Part shown: piece after piece, positions 57,552 to 64,000 of the stretch
Layout of the letters: each line of letters starts with the position of its first letter
Numbering within the stretch: position 1 is the first letter of the stretch
From: Paenibacillus silvisoli
Lineage (GTDB): Bacteria > Bacillota > Bacilli > Paenibacillales > Paenibacillaceae
Assembly: GCF_030866765.1 (NCBI RefSeq)
Contig: NZ_CP133017.1
Coordinates: 2,710,001 to 2,774,000, forward strand
Length of the DNA: 64,000 bases
Direction: 5' to 3'
Notes under the pieces: model-generated
Database searches by the model: none
What the model saw: the letters and a program-made list of their open reading frames with translations, nothing else
Told to the model about the DNA's origin: nothing
Program-made: the position numbers and the translations under genes

Positions 57552-59963
57552 TTGAGTCTTGACCAAGTATGGAAGCAGGAGCAGGAACGGGTCGATATGG
57601 CTGTCAAGCAGATCAAGAAAAGGATCGAGACGCTTGCGCAGCAAACCTCCGAAGCCAGAGACGAAATGGTCGATATCCGGAAAAATTTCTGGGACGAAGT
57701 GACCGTGAACTTCGAGGATTCGGTCGAAATGGCAGAGACGTACGCCAGCTTGAAGCAGCAGGCGGAAATTTTGTCCGAACGCGAACGGACGCACCGCCAT
57801 GCCGCTCAGCAATTAAAGACGCTGAAAAAATTAAAATCATCGCCGTACTTCGGACGGATCGACTTTCAGGAGGAAGGCGAGTCGGTTGACCAGGTTTATC
57901 TCGGCATCGCTTCGCTTCGGGATGCCTCCGACGAACATTATTTAATTTACGATTGGCGCGCGCCGATCGCCAGCCTATATTACGACTATCCACCAGGTCC
58001 GGCGCAGGTCGAAACGCCGATGGGCACCATGAAAGGCGAGCTGAAGCTGAAGCGCCAGTTCGTTATACGCGAAGGCCAAATCCGCAGCTTATTCGATACG
58101 GGCGTGACGATTGGCGACGAGCTGCTTCAGGAAGTGCTGGGCAAGCAGTCCGACGCCGCGATGAAAAGCATCGTCGGCACGATCCAGCGCGAGCAGAACC
58201 GCATCATCCGCGACGAGCGAAGCCGGCTGCTGCTCGTGCAAGGCGCAGCGGGAAGCGGCAAAACGTCGGCGGTGCTTCAGCGCGTCGCTTATTTGCTCTA
58301 TCGGTTCCGTGGCATCCTGAGCGCGGATCAAATCGTGCTGTTCTCGCCGAATCCGATGTTCAACAGCTATGTGTCGACCGTACTGCCGGAGCTTGGCGAA
58401 GAAAATATGCAGCAAACGACGTTTCAGGAGTATTTGGCGATCCGGCTTGGCAAGTCGTTTAAGCTGGAGAACCCGTATGCGCAGCTGGAATATGCGCTTA
58501 CGGCTGAGAAGGAGCCCGGGTATGCGGCTCGCATGTCGGGTATTCGGTATAAGGCGACGACGGATTTCGTGGCGTTGATCGATCGGCATTTGAGCGTGCT
58601 CGGAACGGAAGGCTTGAAATTCCGGGCTATCGCATTCCGCGATGACGAGCTCGTGTCGGCCGAGCAGATTCACGATTATTTCTACGCGCTGGACCGTTCG
58701 ATCTCGGTGCCGAACCGGCTCCGTCTCGTGGCGGAATGGCTGCTTGACCTGTTGAAGGAACGCCAGAAATCGGCATATGCGGAAGAGTGGGTCGATGAAG
58801 CGGTCGAGCTGCTCGATAAGGAAACGTATTTGAAGGCGTACCAGAGCATTCGGCGCCAAAACCGCAAGAGCCGGGAAGATACGTTCGACGACTTCGACCG
58901 GGAGCGGGAGCTGCTTGGCCAATATGTCGTGCAGGAGCAGTTTAAGCCGATCCGCGGACGCGTGCGGAAGCTCGCTTTCGTCGACTTAAGAGCTGCTTAC
59001 GTCAAGCTGTTCGGCGATCCGTCGTTTGCGGCCGGACTCGCCGCTTCAATGAGCAGGCCGCTTCCCGCGGAATGGGACGAAATTTGCAAGCAAACCTTAG
59101 AGCGCCTAAGCAATCGATTGATGGCTTACGAAGATGCTACGCCATTCCTATATTTAATCGAGCGCATTCGGGGGTTCCAAACGAATACATCCGTTCGTCA
59201 CGTGCTTGTGGACGAAGCGCAGGACTATACCGCCTTCCAATTCGCTTACTTGAAACGATTATTCCCGTTCAGCCGGGTCACGGCGCTCGGCGATTTGAAC
59301 CAGTCCATCAACGCGCATACGTCTGCTGACGAAAGCACCGGCTTTGCGGCGCTCGCGGCGCTTTATCCTGCGGAAGAAACGGAAACGGTCGTCCTAAAGC
59401 AGAGCTATCGGTCGACGCGTCCGATCGTGGAGTTTACGAGCCAGCTTATTCCCGGCGGCAACGACATTCAGCCGTTTAATCGGGACGGTGCGCGGCCGAC
59501 ATTGACAGTCGCAGCTGACTCGGCATCCTTGAACAGCTTGATACTCGACCGTCTCAAGCAGCTGGTGGCTGAAGGAAACAGCACGATTGCCGTCATTTGC
59601 AAAACCGCCGCCCAAAGCGCGGCGGCCCACGAGGCGCTGAAAGGCGGCATCAAGCTTCGGCTGATCGAGAAAGAAACGGCGACGTTCGAGCCGGGCATCG
59701 TCATCATCCCATCTTATCTGGCCAAAGGGGTGGAGTTTGACGCGGTTCTGGTGTATGATGCTTCTGCAGGTTCGTCCGGTTATGGCAATGAAAGCGAGCG
59801 CCGGCTCTTTTACACCGTCTGTACCCGCGCGATGCACGAGCTGCACCTGTTCGCAGCAGGCGAGGGACGGAGTCCTTTTCTAATTGGCGACTCAGAAGCG
59901 TATTATACCGCAGCAGACGCAGGAGCAAGCGCAGGGCAAGTCTCAGCGCACGCCCGCACATAA
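57552..59963 (+). CDS. helD: RNA polymerase recycling motor HelD, paralogue 2
   Basis: 803 aa, the length of canonical B. subtilis-type HelD. A longer N-terminal coiled coil (residues 1-95) precedes S-S-P-Y-F-G-R-I-D-F and Y-D-W-R-A-P-I-A-S-L-Y-Y. Walker A is G-A-A-G-S-G-K-T-S (near residue 229), Walker B V-D-E-A-Q-D-Y-T (near 554), S-Y-R-S-T and A-K-G-V-E-F-D-A-V complete the SF1 motor. HelD frees RNA polymerase from stalled or terminated complexes using ATP. TTG 57552 with GAGAGGGTGAA upstream. The GNAT gene follows 22 bases downstream. It differs from the first copy mainly by its longer N-terminal arm and helical inserts. Confidence 0.93.
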   Translation: MSLDQVWKQEQERVDMAVKQIKKRIETLAQQTSEARDEMVDIRKNFWDEVTVNFEDSVEMAETYASLKQQAEILSERERTHRHAAQQLKTLKKLKSSPYFGRIDFQEEGESVDQVYLGIASLRDASDEHYLIYDWRAPIASLYYDYPPGPAQVETPMGTMKGELKLKRQFVIREGQIRSLFDTGVTIGDELLQEVLGKQSDAAMKSIVGTIQREQNRIIRDERSRLLLVQGAAGSGKTSAVLQRVAYLLYRFRGILSADQIVLFSPNPMFNSYVSTVLPELGEENMQQTTFQEYLAIRLGKSFKLENPYAQLEYALTAEKEPGYAARMSGIRYKATTDFVALIDRHLSVLGTEGLKFRAIAFRDDELVSAEQIHDYFYALDRSISVPNRLRLVAEWLLDLLKERQKSAYAEEWVDEAVELLDKETYLKAYQSIRRQNRKSREDTFDDFDRERELLGQYVVQEQFKPIRGRVRKLAFVDLRAAYVKLFGDPSFAAGLAASMSRPLPAEWDEICKQTLERLSNRLMAYEDATPFLYLIERIRGFQTNTSVRHVLVDEAQDYTAFQFAYLKRLFPFSRVTALGDLNQSINAHTSADESTGFAALAALYPAEETETVVLKQSYRSTRPIVEFTSQLIPGGNDIQPFNRDGARPTLTVAADSASLNSLILDRLKQLVAEGNSTIAVICKTAAQSAAAHEALKGGIKLRLIEKETATFEPGIVIIPSYLAKGVEFDAVLVYDASAGSSGYGNESERRLFYTVCTRAMHELHLFAAGEGRSPFLIGDSEAYYTAADAGASAGQVSAHART

Positions 59964-59985
59964 TAAGAATGAAAGAGGTAACAAC

Positions 59986-60423
59986 GTGGACTATATCCGT
60001 GCCGTAACGAATGATTTATTGGAAGAAGCAATCGCGGTTCGATTCGAGGTATTCGTAGATGAGCAGAAGGTGCCTGCGGATCTGGAACGCGACGAGTATG
60101 ACGACTCGCCGGAGGCATGCCGTCATTTTGTCGTGAAAGATAACGGCAAAGCGGTTGCGGCGGGCAGATGGAAGGAATACGAGCCGGGCGTTGCAAAGCT
60201 GCAGCGCATTGCCGTCCTGCAGCCGTATCGCGGTCAAGGCGTCGGCAAGAAGTTGATTGAAGTTATGGAGCAGGATGCCCGCGAGCGCGGCTATAAGGCT
60301 TCGATTTTAGGCGCGCAGTGCACAGCCGAAGGGTTCTATAAGAAGCTGGGCTATGAGACGATTTCGACGGAGCCGTTCCTTGACGCGAACATTCCGCACG
60401 TGGACATGAAGAAAGCACTATAA
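59986..60423 (+). CDS. GNAT family N-acetyltransferase
   Basis: 145 aa. Acetyl-CoA motif L-Q-R-I-A-V-L-Q-P-Y-R-G-Q-G-V-G-K-K-L near residues 67-85, then L-G-A-Q-C-T-A-E-G-F-Y-K-K-L-G-Y. It is of the ElaA/YjcF type (F-E-V-F-V-D-E-Q-K-V-P near residue 20). Substrate unknown. GTG 59986 has AAAGAGGT eight bases upstream; the open frame reaching back to 59884 lies in helD. Confidence 0.92.
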   Translation: MDYIRAVTNDLLEEAIAVRFEVFVDEQKVPADLERDEYDDSPEACRHFVVKDNGKAVAAGRWKEYEPGVAKLQRIAVLQPYRGQGVGKKLIEVMEQDARERGYKASILGAQCTAEGFYKKLGYETISTEPFLDANIPHVDMKKAL

Positions 60424-60432
60424 ACAAGCAAT

Positions 60433-60492
60433 AAAGACACCCGAGCCGCTGCCCGATTCAAAGGTTGAATGGCGCCGAGAGGGTGTCTTTTT
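60433..60492 (+). terminator. Terminator after the GNAT gene
   Basis: AAAGACACCC (60433-60442) / GGGTGTCTTT (60481-60490), 10 bp perfect, with a larger structured loop and T-run. Confidence 0.85.
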
Positions 60493-60573
60493 CTATGCCT
60501 TGGCAGCTTGTCTAACTTGCATGAAGCGAAACCGTTGTGCGATAATCGCGACATAGAAAGCAGGTGACCGAAA

Positions 60574-61188
60574 ATGAAACGTTGGCTCATGCTACTTGGT
60601 TATGTGCTTATCGTTGCGCTGGTCTGGTTGAACCGGACGGAGCTGCTCCATTGGATGAAAGACGGGGAAGCGCCGCTGCCGCTCATTTTGCTGCTCGTCG
60701 CCGGACTGGCCTGCGCGCCGATTATCCCTTTCAGCGTCGTCATCGGCACGATGGGCTATTTGTATGGCCCGCTGTACGGCGCGCTGCTTAGCTTGCTTGG
60801 CGCTTGGCTTGCCTGCCTGTTCATGTACGGCTTGTTCCGCTATGCCTTCCGCGAACAGGGCCGCGCGCTGCTTCGGCGCTACAAATTGACGGAACGGTGG
60901 ACCTCGATGGTGGAGCGGAATCCGTTCCAATCGGTGCTCCTTGCGCGGCTCATGCCGATCGTGCCGCAAACCGCCGTGAACATGTACGCCGCCGTTGCGG
61001 CGATCCCGTTCGTCCCGTACGCCATGGCATCCATGCTCGGCAAAGTGCCGGCCATGCTCATTTTCGCGTTTATCGGCGACCGCATCTCTGCAAATTGGCA
61101 GTCGTTAATGCTTGTGGTCGGCGTTTATGTGCTGTTTCTGCTGGTCGTCTACGGCTCTTATCGGATGTGGCAGGCGAGGGAGGTCTAA
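60574..61188 (+). CDS. TVP38/TMEM64 family membrane protein
   Basis: 204 aa with about five hydrophobic segments. The SNARE-associated (DedA-like) core shows P-F-S-V-V-I-G-T-M-G-Y-L-Y-G-P-L-Y-G (residues 51-68) and the downstream R-L-M-P-I-V-P-Q-T-A-V-N-M-Y-A-A-V (near 129), typical of the family. DedA/VTT proteins are implicated in lipid flipping and membrane homeostasis; the exact substrate of this one is unknown. GCAGGTGA precedes ATG 60574. Confidence 0.9.
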   Translation: MKRWLMLLGYVLIVALVWLNRTELLHWMKDGEAPLPLILLLVAGLACAPIIPFSVVIGTMGYLYGPLYGALLSLLGAWLACLFMYGLFRYAFREQGRALLRRYKLTERWTSMVERNPFQSVLLARLMPIVPQTAVNMYAAVAAIPFVPYAMASMLGKVPAMLIFAFIGDRISANWQSLMLVVGVYVLFLLVVYGSYRMWQAREV

Positions 61189-61247
61189 TCATACAGGTCT
61201 GAATGGCAAGAAACGATTACCTTTTTATATACCGATCTTCCATTTCC

Positions 61248-61256
61248 TGCTATAAT
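61248..61256 (+). promoter_or_regulatory. Extended -10 promoter before two hypothetical genes
   Basis: TGCTATAAT; no clear -35. Start near 61263. Confidence 0.6.
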
Positions 61257-61296
61257 CGGTAAACATGGTTGACGATGCAGCAAGGAGGCGCTATGC

Positions 61297-61641
61297 ATGA
61301 AGATCGTCAATAAAACGCAAATTGAACTCATCGGCTTTTCGGCGAGCGCGCTCTCGATCATTTGCTGGCTGTTTCTTACGTGGAAGGATCCTTATTTTGA
61401 AGGCATGAATCAAGTCGAGCCGATGCATTCCTTTCTCATGCTGGTGCTTCCGGCTTGCCTGTTCGGTATTGGGCTGCTGCAGGCTAGAGTGATTTTGATG
61501 CTGGCCGCGTTTCTATGGAGCGTTCCTTTCAGTATCTTTCTCATGTTCTCCTCGAGCAAATTTGCGCTGTTCGGTGTCATGTGCATCCTTTATCTGATCT
61601 GTATCGTTTTGTGCAGAATACATAAAATCCGTTATTGGTAA
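61297..61641 (+). CDS. Hypothetical membrane protein (114 aa)
   Basis: Four hydrophobic segments (about residues 10-28, 44-60, 63-85 and 88-107) and little else; the short loop W-K-D-P-Y-F-E-G-M-N lies after the first helix. No family recognised. AAGGAGG lies about ten bases before ATG 61297. Its end is 20 bases before the next gene, so they form a two-gene operon. Confidence 0.75.
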   Translation: MKIVNKTQIELIGFSASALSIICWLFLTWKDPYFEGMNQVEPMHSFLMLVLPACLFGIGLLQARVILMLAAFLWSVPFSIFLMFSSSKFALFGVMCILYLICIVLCRIHKIRYW

Positions 61642-61661
61642 AACGATGGAGGGTCATTTCC

Positions 61662-62213
61662 ATGAGCGAATTCAGCGAAAGCTATCATCTGGTCGGCCGC
61701 GACAGCCAGGTGGGCATTGATCTCTTAGCGAGATCCGCACTTACGGGGTACGTCTATCCTGCGATCAACGAATGGATCACGCTGCTGCCGAGCGGGCCGA
61801 TCTATGAGCCGAACGAAGCGCTGATTGCGAATAACCGCAGCATGCTGCTCTATTACGCGTACGCGGAAGATCATGGCTGGTCCTTCAGCCTGTACGAAAG
61901 GGATGTTCGGATTTGCCATTATGAGTGCACATGGGAAGAAATCATCATGCATAATACGTCGGAGTTGAATGCCGAGAAGCTTCTGGCGTTCATAAATAGC
62001 AGGCCGAGCCGGGATCATGACGTGACCAGCGAGCAGCTGGAGGCGCTGCTCAGCATTTCCGATTTCGACGAAATGTTCGAGCAGGTGCCGGCATATCGGT
62101 TTGCGCGATGGCTCGGTTTAACGCATTATGAATGGCAGTCTTACGAATATGTCGCGGGCGATTACGAGCAAGGCGTGGACTATATTTCGGAGCGCGGCGT
62201 ATTGAAGGTTTAG
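61662..62213 (+). CDS. Hypothetical soluble protein (183 aa)
   Basis: Acidic soluble protein, no signal or membrane segment, no motif that I recognise; features such as L-L-P-S-G-P-I-Y-E-P-N-E-A and W-S-F-S-L-Y-E-R-D suggest a mixed alpha/beta domain. ATG 61662 has GGAGGGT nine bases upstream; the upstream in-frame extension overlaps the previous gene. Co-transcribed with the 114-aa membrane protein, terminated at 62235-62282. Confidence 0.75.
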   Translation: MSEFSESYHLVGRDSQVGIDLLARSALTGYVYPAINEWITLLPSGPIYEPNEALIANNRSMLLYYAYAEDHGWSFSLYERDVRICHYECTWEEIIMHNTSELNAEKLLAFINSRPSRDHDVTSEQLEALLSISDFDEMFEQVPAYRFARWLGLTHYEWQSYEYVAGDYEQGVDYISERGVLKV

Positions 62214-62234
62214 CAGGGGTCATGCAGGTTATGC

Positions 62235-62282
62235 AGGAGGTTGCACTGTCCGGTTCTAACGGGACGCTGCGATCTCCTTTTT
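62235..62282 (+). terminator. Terminator after the hypothetical pair
   Basis: A long stem of about 16 pairs (62235-62251 with 62261-62278, several G-U and one mismatch, AGGAG...CTCCT at the base), then T-run TTTTTATTTT. Confidence 0.75.
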
Positions 62283-62305
62283 ATTTTCCAGCTTTTACAA
62301 TATGC

Positions 62306-62314
62306 TGTTATAAT
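62306..62314 (+). promoter_or_regulatory. Extended -10 promoter of the Nudix gene
   Basis: TGTTATAAT; start near 62321. No clear -35. Confidence 0.6.
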
Positions 62315-62362
62315 GGGAAAGGACTTTGAATTTCATAGGTACGATGAAAGCGAGGGATGGCG

Positions 62363-62800
62363 ATGGATAAAGGAATCGATGCTTCCGGCATCGTGATTAT
62401 CGATGAACAGAATCGGGTGCTGCTCGTTCGCCAAACGTACGGGAAGGAAAAATGGTCCATCCCCGGCGGCATGGTCGATGAAGGCGAATCGGCATGGGTC
62501 GCGGCGGTACGAGAGTTGAAAGAGGAGGCGGGGATCTCCGTCAGCGGAGACATGGAGCTGTCAGGTCTCTACTTCCAGCCGCATAAAAATCGCTATATTT
62601 ATACGTTTAAGGCCCGCGGTTATGAAGGCGTCATCCAAGTGGACAACGATGAAGTCGACCAGTACGGCTTTTTCCCGCTTGACGCGCTCCCTCGTCCGAT
62701 CTCCAGCTTTACCGTTCAGCGGCTGACCGATGCCGTTCGGGAGAGCAAAACGATTTTTAAAGACGAAAGCTTGAACGATTATCATATTCTTTCTTCATAG
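62363..62800 (+). CDS. Nudix hydrolase
   Basis: 145 aa. The Nudix box is complete: G-G-M-V-D-E-G-E-S near residue 37, then R-E-L-K-E-E-A-G-I (GX5EX7REUXEEXGU). Such enzymes hydrolyse nucleoside diphosphates linked to other groups; the substrate cannot be read from sequence. ATG 62363 is chosen with GAGGG six bases upstream; the ATG at 62357 directly abuts that site. The ABC exporter gene begins 16 bases after the stop. Confidence 0.93.
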   Translation: MDKGIDASGIVIIDEQNRVLLVRQTYGKEKWSIPGGMVDEGESAWVAAVRELKEEAGISVSGDMELSGLYFQPHKNRYIYTFKARGYEGVIQVDNDEVDQYGFFPLDALPRPISSFTVQRLTDAVRESKTIFKDESLNDYHILSS

Positions 62801-62816
62801 CATTGGAGGAACTCGT

Positions 62817-64000
62817 TTGCACGAGCACAATCAGAAGCGAAGCGTTATCAGCCTCATCCGAAGAAAAGGCTTTACGCAATTTTTGCAGATTTGTAAGCGC
62901 TATAAATGGATGTACGCGGCCGTCCTGGTCCTGCAATTAGGCGGAACGGGGGCCGCGCTCGTGCTGGCGGAGCTCATTCGGCGGCTGTTCGACGACGGTT
63001 CGCGGCTGACGCGGCCTGAGCTCGTCAGTCTGCTACTTGGCATTGCCGGCACGGTGATCGCGATCATGCTTTGCACGCTGGGCGCGCGGATTTGCAATCA
63101 AATCGTCAATACCAATATCGTGTTCCGCATGCGGCAAATCGTGCTGAACCAGCTGACCCATTTGTCGCTCAAATACCACGAGAGCAAGCACAGCGCCTAT
63201 ACGCAAAATATTTTGTACAACGAGCTGGAAGTGTTTAAGCATTTCGTCGTCTTTGACATGCTTCGCTTAATCTCGCTGCCGTTCTCGTTCCTGGCCGTCG
63301 GCGCGTACTTGTTTACCGTTCATCCGCTGCTTGGGGCGATCGCGGTGTCCGTCGGTCCGCTGCAGCTGCTCAGCAATTTGGTGATGCGCGGCGCGTACAA
63401 GAATCTCGTGAAGCAGCAGCAGGATAACGGCGGCGACGTGTTTTTCCATATGAACGAAACGCTGTCAGGCATTCGAGAGGTCAAAATGAATCAGCTGGAG
63501 CGCGCCGCCTACCGCCGCTTCGATCAAGTTTGCGCGGAGGGCATCCGGCTGTGGGTGTCGGTCGAGAAAATGGAGGCGGTGCGCGAATTCGTCCGGCTCG
63601 TGCCCGAGAAGCTTGGCTATATCATCGGCGTCTCCGTCGGCGCCGTTCTCATGGTGAACGGCCATATTGGGCCGGGGGCCATCGTCGCGTTCTTGACGCT
63701 GCTCGATAAGGTTAGCGAGCCGTTTATTAGCATTACCGCCATTATCAGCTCGCTCCAGCGCGTATCCGCAGGCGCGGAAAATTTGCTGGACGTGATGGAA
63801 ATGGAACAGGAACAGCAAGCCGATGGCATCGCGCTGCCATCGGAGCCGAGCGCCATTCGATTCGAAAATGTCTCCTTTGCCTATCAAGAGAACCGGCCGG
63901 TCCTCCAACAGATTACGTTCGAAATTCCGGCGGGCAAGTCCGTCGCCCTCGTCGGCCCGAGCGGAAGCGGGAAGAGCACGCTCGTTAAGCTGCTTTACCG
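62817..64000 (+). CDS. ABC exporter half-transporter, permease-ATPase fusion (3' end missing)
   Basis: Open from TTG 62817 (TTGGAGGA upstream) to the window end, 394 codons. The first 310 residues hold six membrane helices of the type I exporter domain (M-Y-A-A-V-L-V-L-Q-L-G, L-T-H-L-S-L-K-Y-H-E, N-E-T-L-S-G-I-R-E-V-K). Then the ATPase begins: I-R-F-E-N-V-S-F-A-Y, and Walker A G-P-S-G-S-G-K-S-T-L-V-K lies about ten residues before the break. It exports an unknown drug, lipid or peptide, probably as a homodimer or with a partner gene beyond the window. Confidence 0.9.
   Translation, partial: MHEHNQKRSVISLIRRKGFTQFLQICKRYKWMYAAVLVLQLGGTGAALVLAELIRRLFDDGSRLTRPELVSLLLGIAGTVIAIMLCTLGARICNQIVNTNIVFRMRQIVLNQLTHLSLKYHESKHSAYTQNILYNELEVFKHFVVFDMLRLISLPFSFLAVGAYLFTVHPLLGAIAVSVGPLQLLSNLVMRGAYKNLVKQQQDNGGDVFFHMNETLSGIREVKMNQLERAAYRRFDQVCAEGIRLWVSVEKMEAVREFVRLVPEKLGYIIGVSVGAVLMVNGHIGPGAIVAFLTLLDKVSEPFISITAIISSLQRVSAGAENLLDVMEMEQEQQADGIALPSEPSAIRFENVSFAYQENRPVLQQITFEIPAGKSVALVGPSGSGKSTLVKLLY

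Noticed and set aside
62251..62262. Fourth copy of the CTAACG repeat
   Set aside because: A single TTCTAACGGGAC lies in a terminator loop without a partner 50 bp away, so it is taken as chance.
1..64000. tRNA, rRNA, insertion sequences, integrases, phage genes or attachment sites
   Set aside because: None could be recognised on either strand; no transposase or integrase motif was found in any frame.

Overview
The window looks like chromosomal DNA of a GC-rich, low-GC-phylum Gram-positive bacterium of the Paenibacillaceae (Paenibacillus/Cohnella type). This is inferred from strong AGGAGG-type ribosome sites, many TTG/GTG starts, the miaB-ricA pair, a Bacillus-type Fnr with C-terminal cysteines, and Paenibacillus-type families (DUF5696, DUF3900, DUF5060 glycosidase). 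No rRNA, tRNA, insertion sequence, phage or CRISPR array was seen; apart from one AT-rich murF the composition is even.

Layout. 1-7400: end of a 2-oxoacid:ferredoxin oxidoreductase beta subunit, pduL, miaB-ricA, a convergent MFS exporter, signal peptidase I, and small proteins (DUF4184, DUF3889-like, YbjQ, rhodanese). 7515-9731: copper P-type ATPase. 9729-16470: a cobalamin riboswitch with terminator, then btuFCD-cobT-cobU-cobS-cbiZ, a corrinoid uptake and salvage operon. 16500-25460: a 50-bp-period repeat, a kinase pseudogene with two compensating frameshifts, hrpB, a HelD-like motor with a structured leader, a nucleotidyltransferase and DUF3900/DUF2809 genes.

25480-45550: a LacI-type regulator followed by an operon of about 18.5 kb devoted to a beta-mannan/glucomannan-like polysaccharide. 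It holds two solute-binding proteins (one of 978 aa with extra N-terminal domains), two ABC permease pairs without an ATPase, an NHL-repeat/TPR membrane protein, a Yip1-family membrane protein, a large DUF5696 protein that may be an unrecognised glycosidase, one exported and three apparently cytoplasmic glycoside hydrolases (DUF5060/GH5-like, GH26, GH113, GH9). This is the best candidate for an undescribed system: a transporter complex with dedicated non-transport membrane partners coupled to intracellular glucomannan breakdown.

45600-57360: SDR, two-component system with direct-repeat operator, AT-rich murF, a gene split by an in-frame amber codon, VOC protein, a 53-aa zinc-ribbon gene divergent from fnr with an Fnr box placed to activate it, threonine synthase divergent from a LysR regulator, and an azoreductase. 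57480-64000: a second HelD motor, GNAT, TVP38 protein, two hypotheticals, Nudix hydrolase and an ABC exporter cut by the window end.

All functions are assigned by reading motifs and recalling family features; no database search was run.
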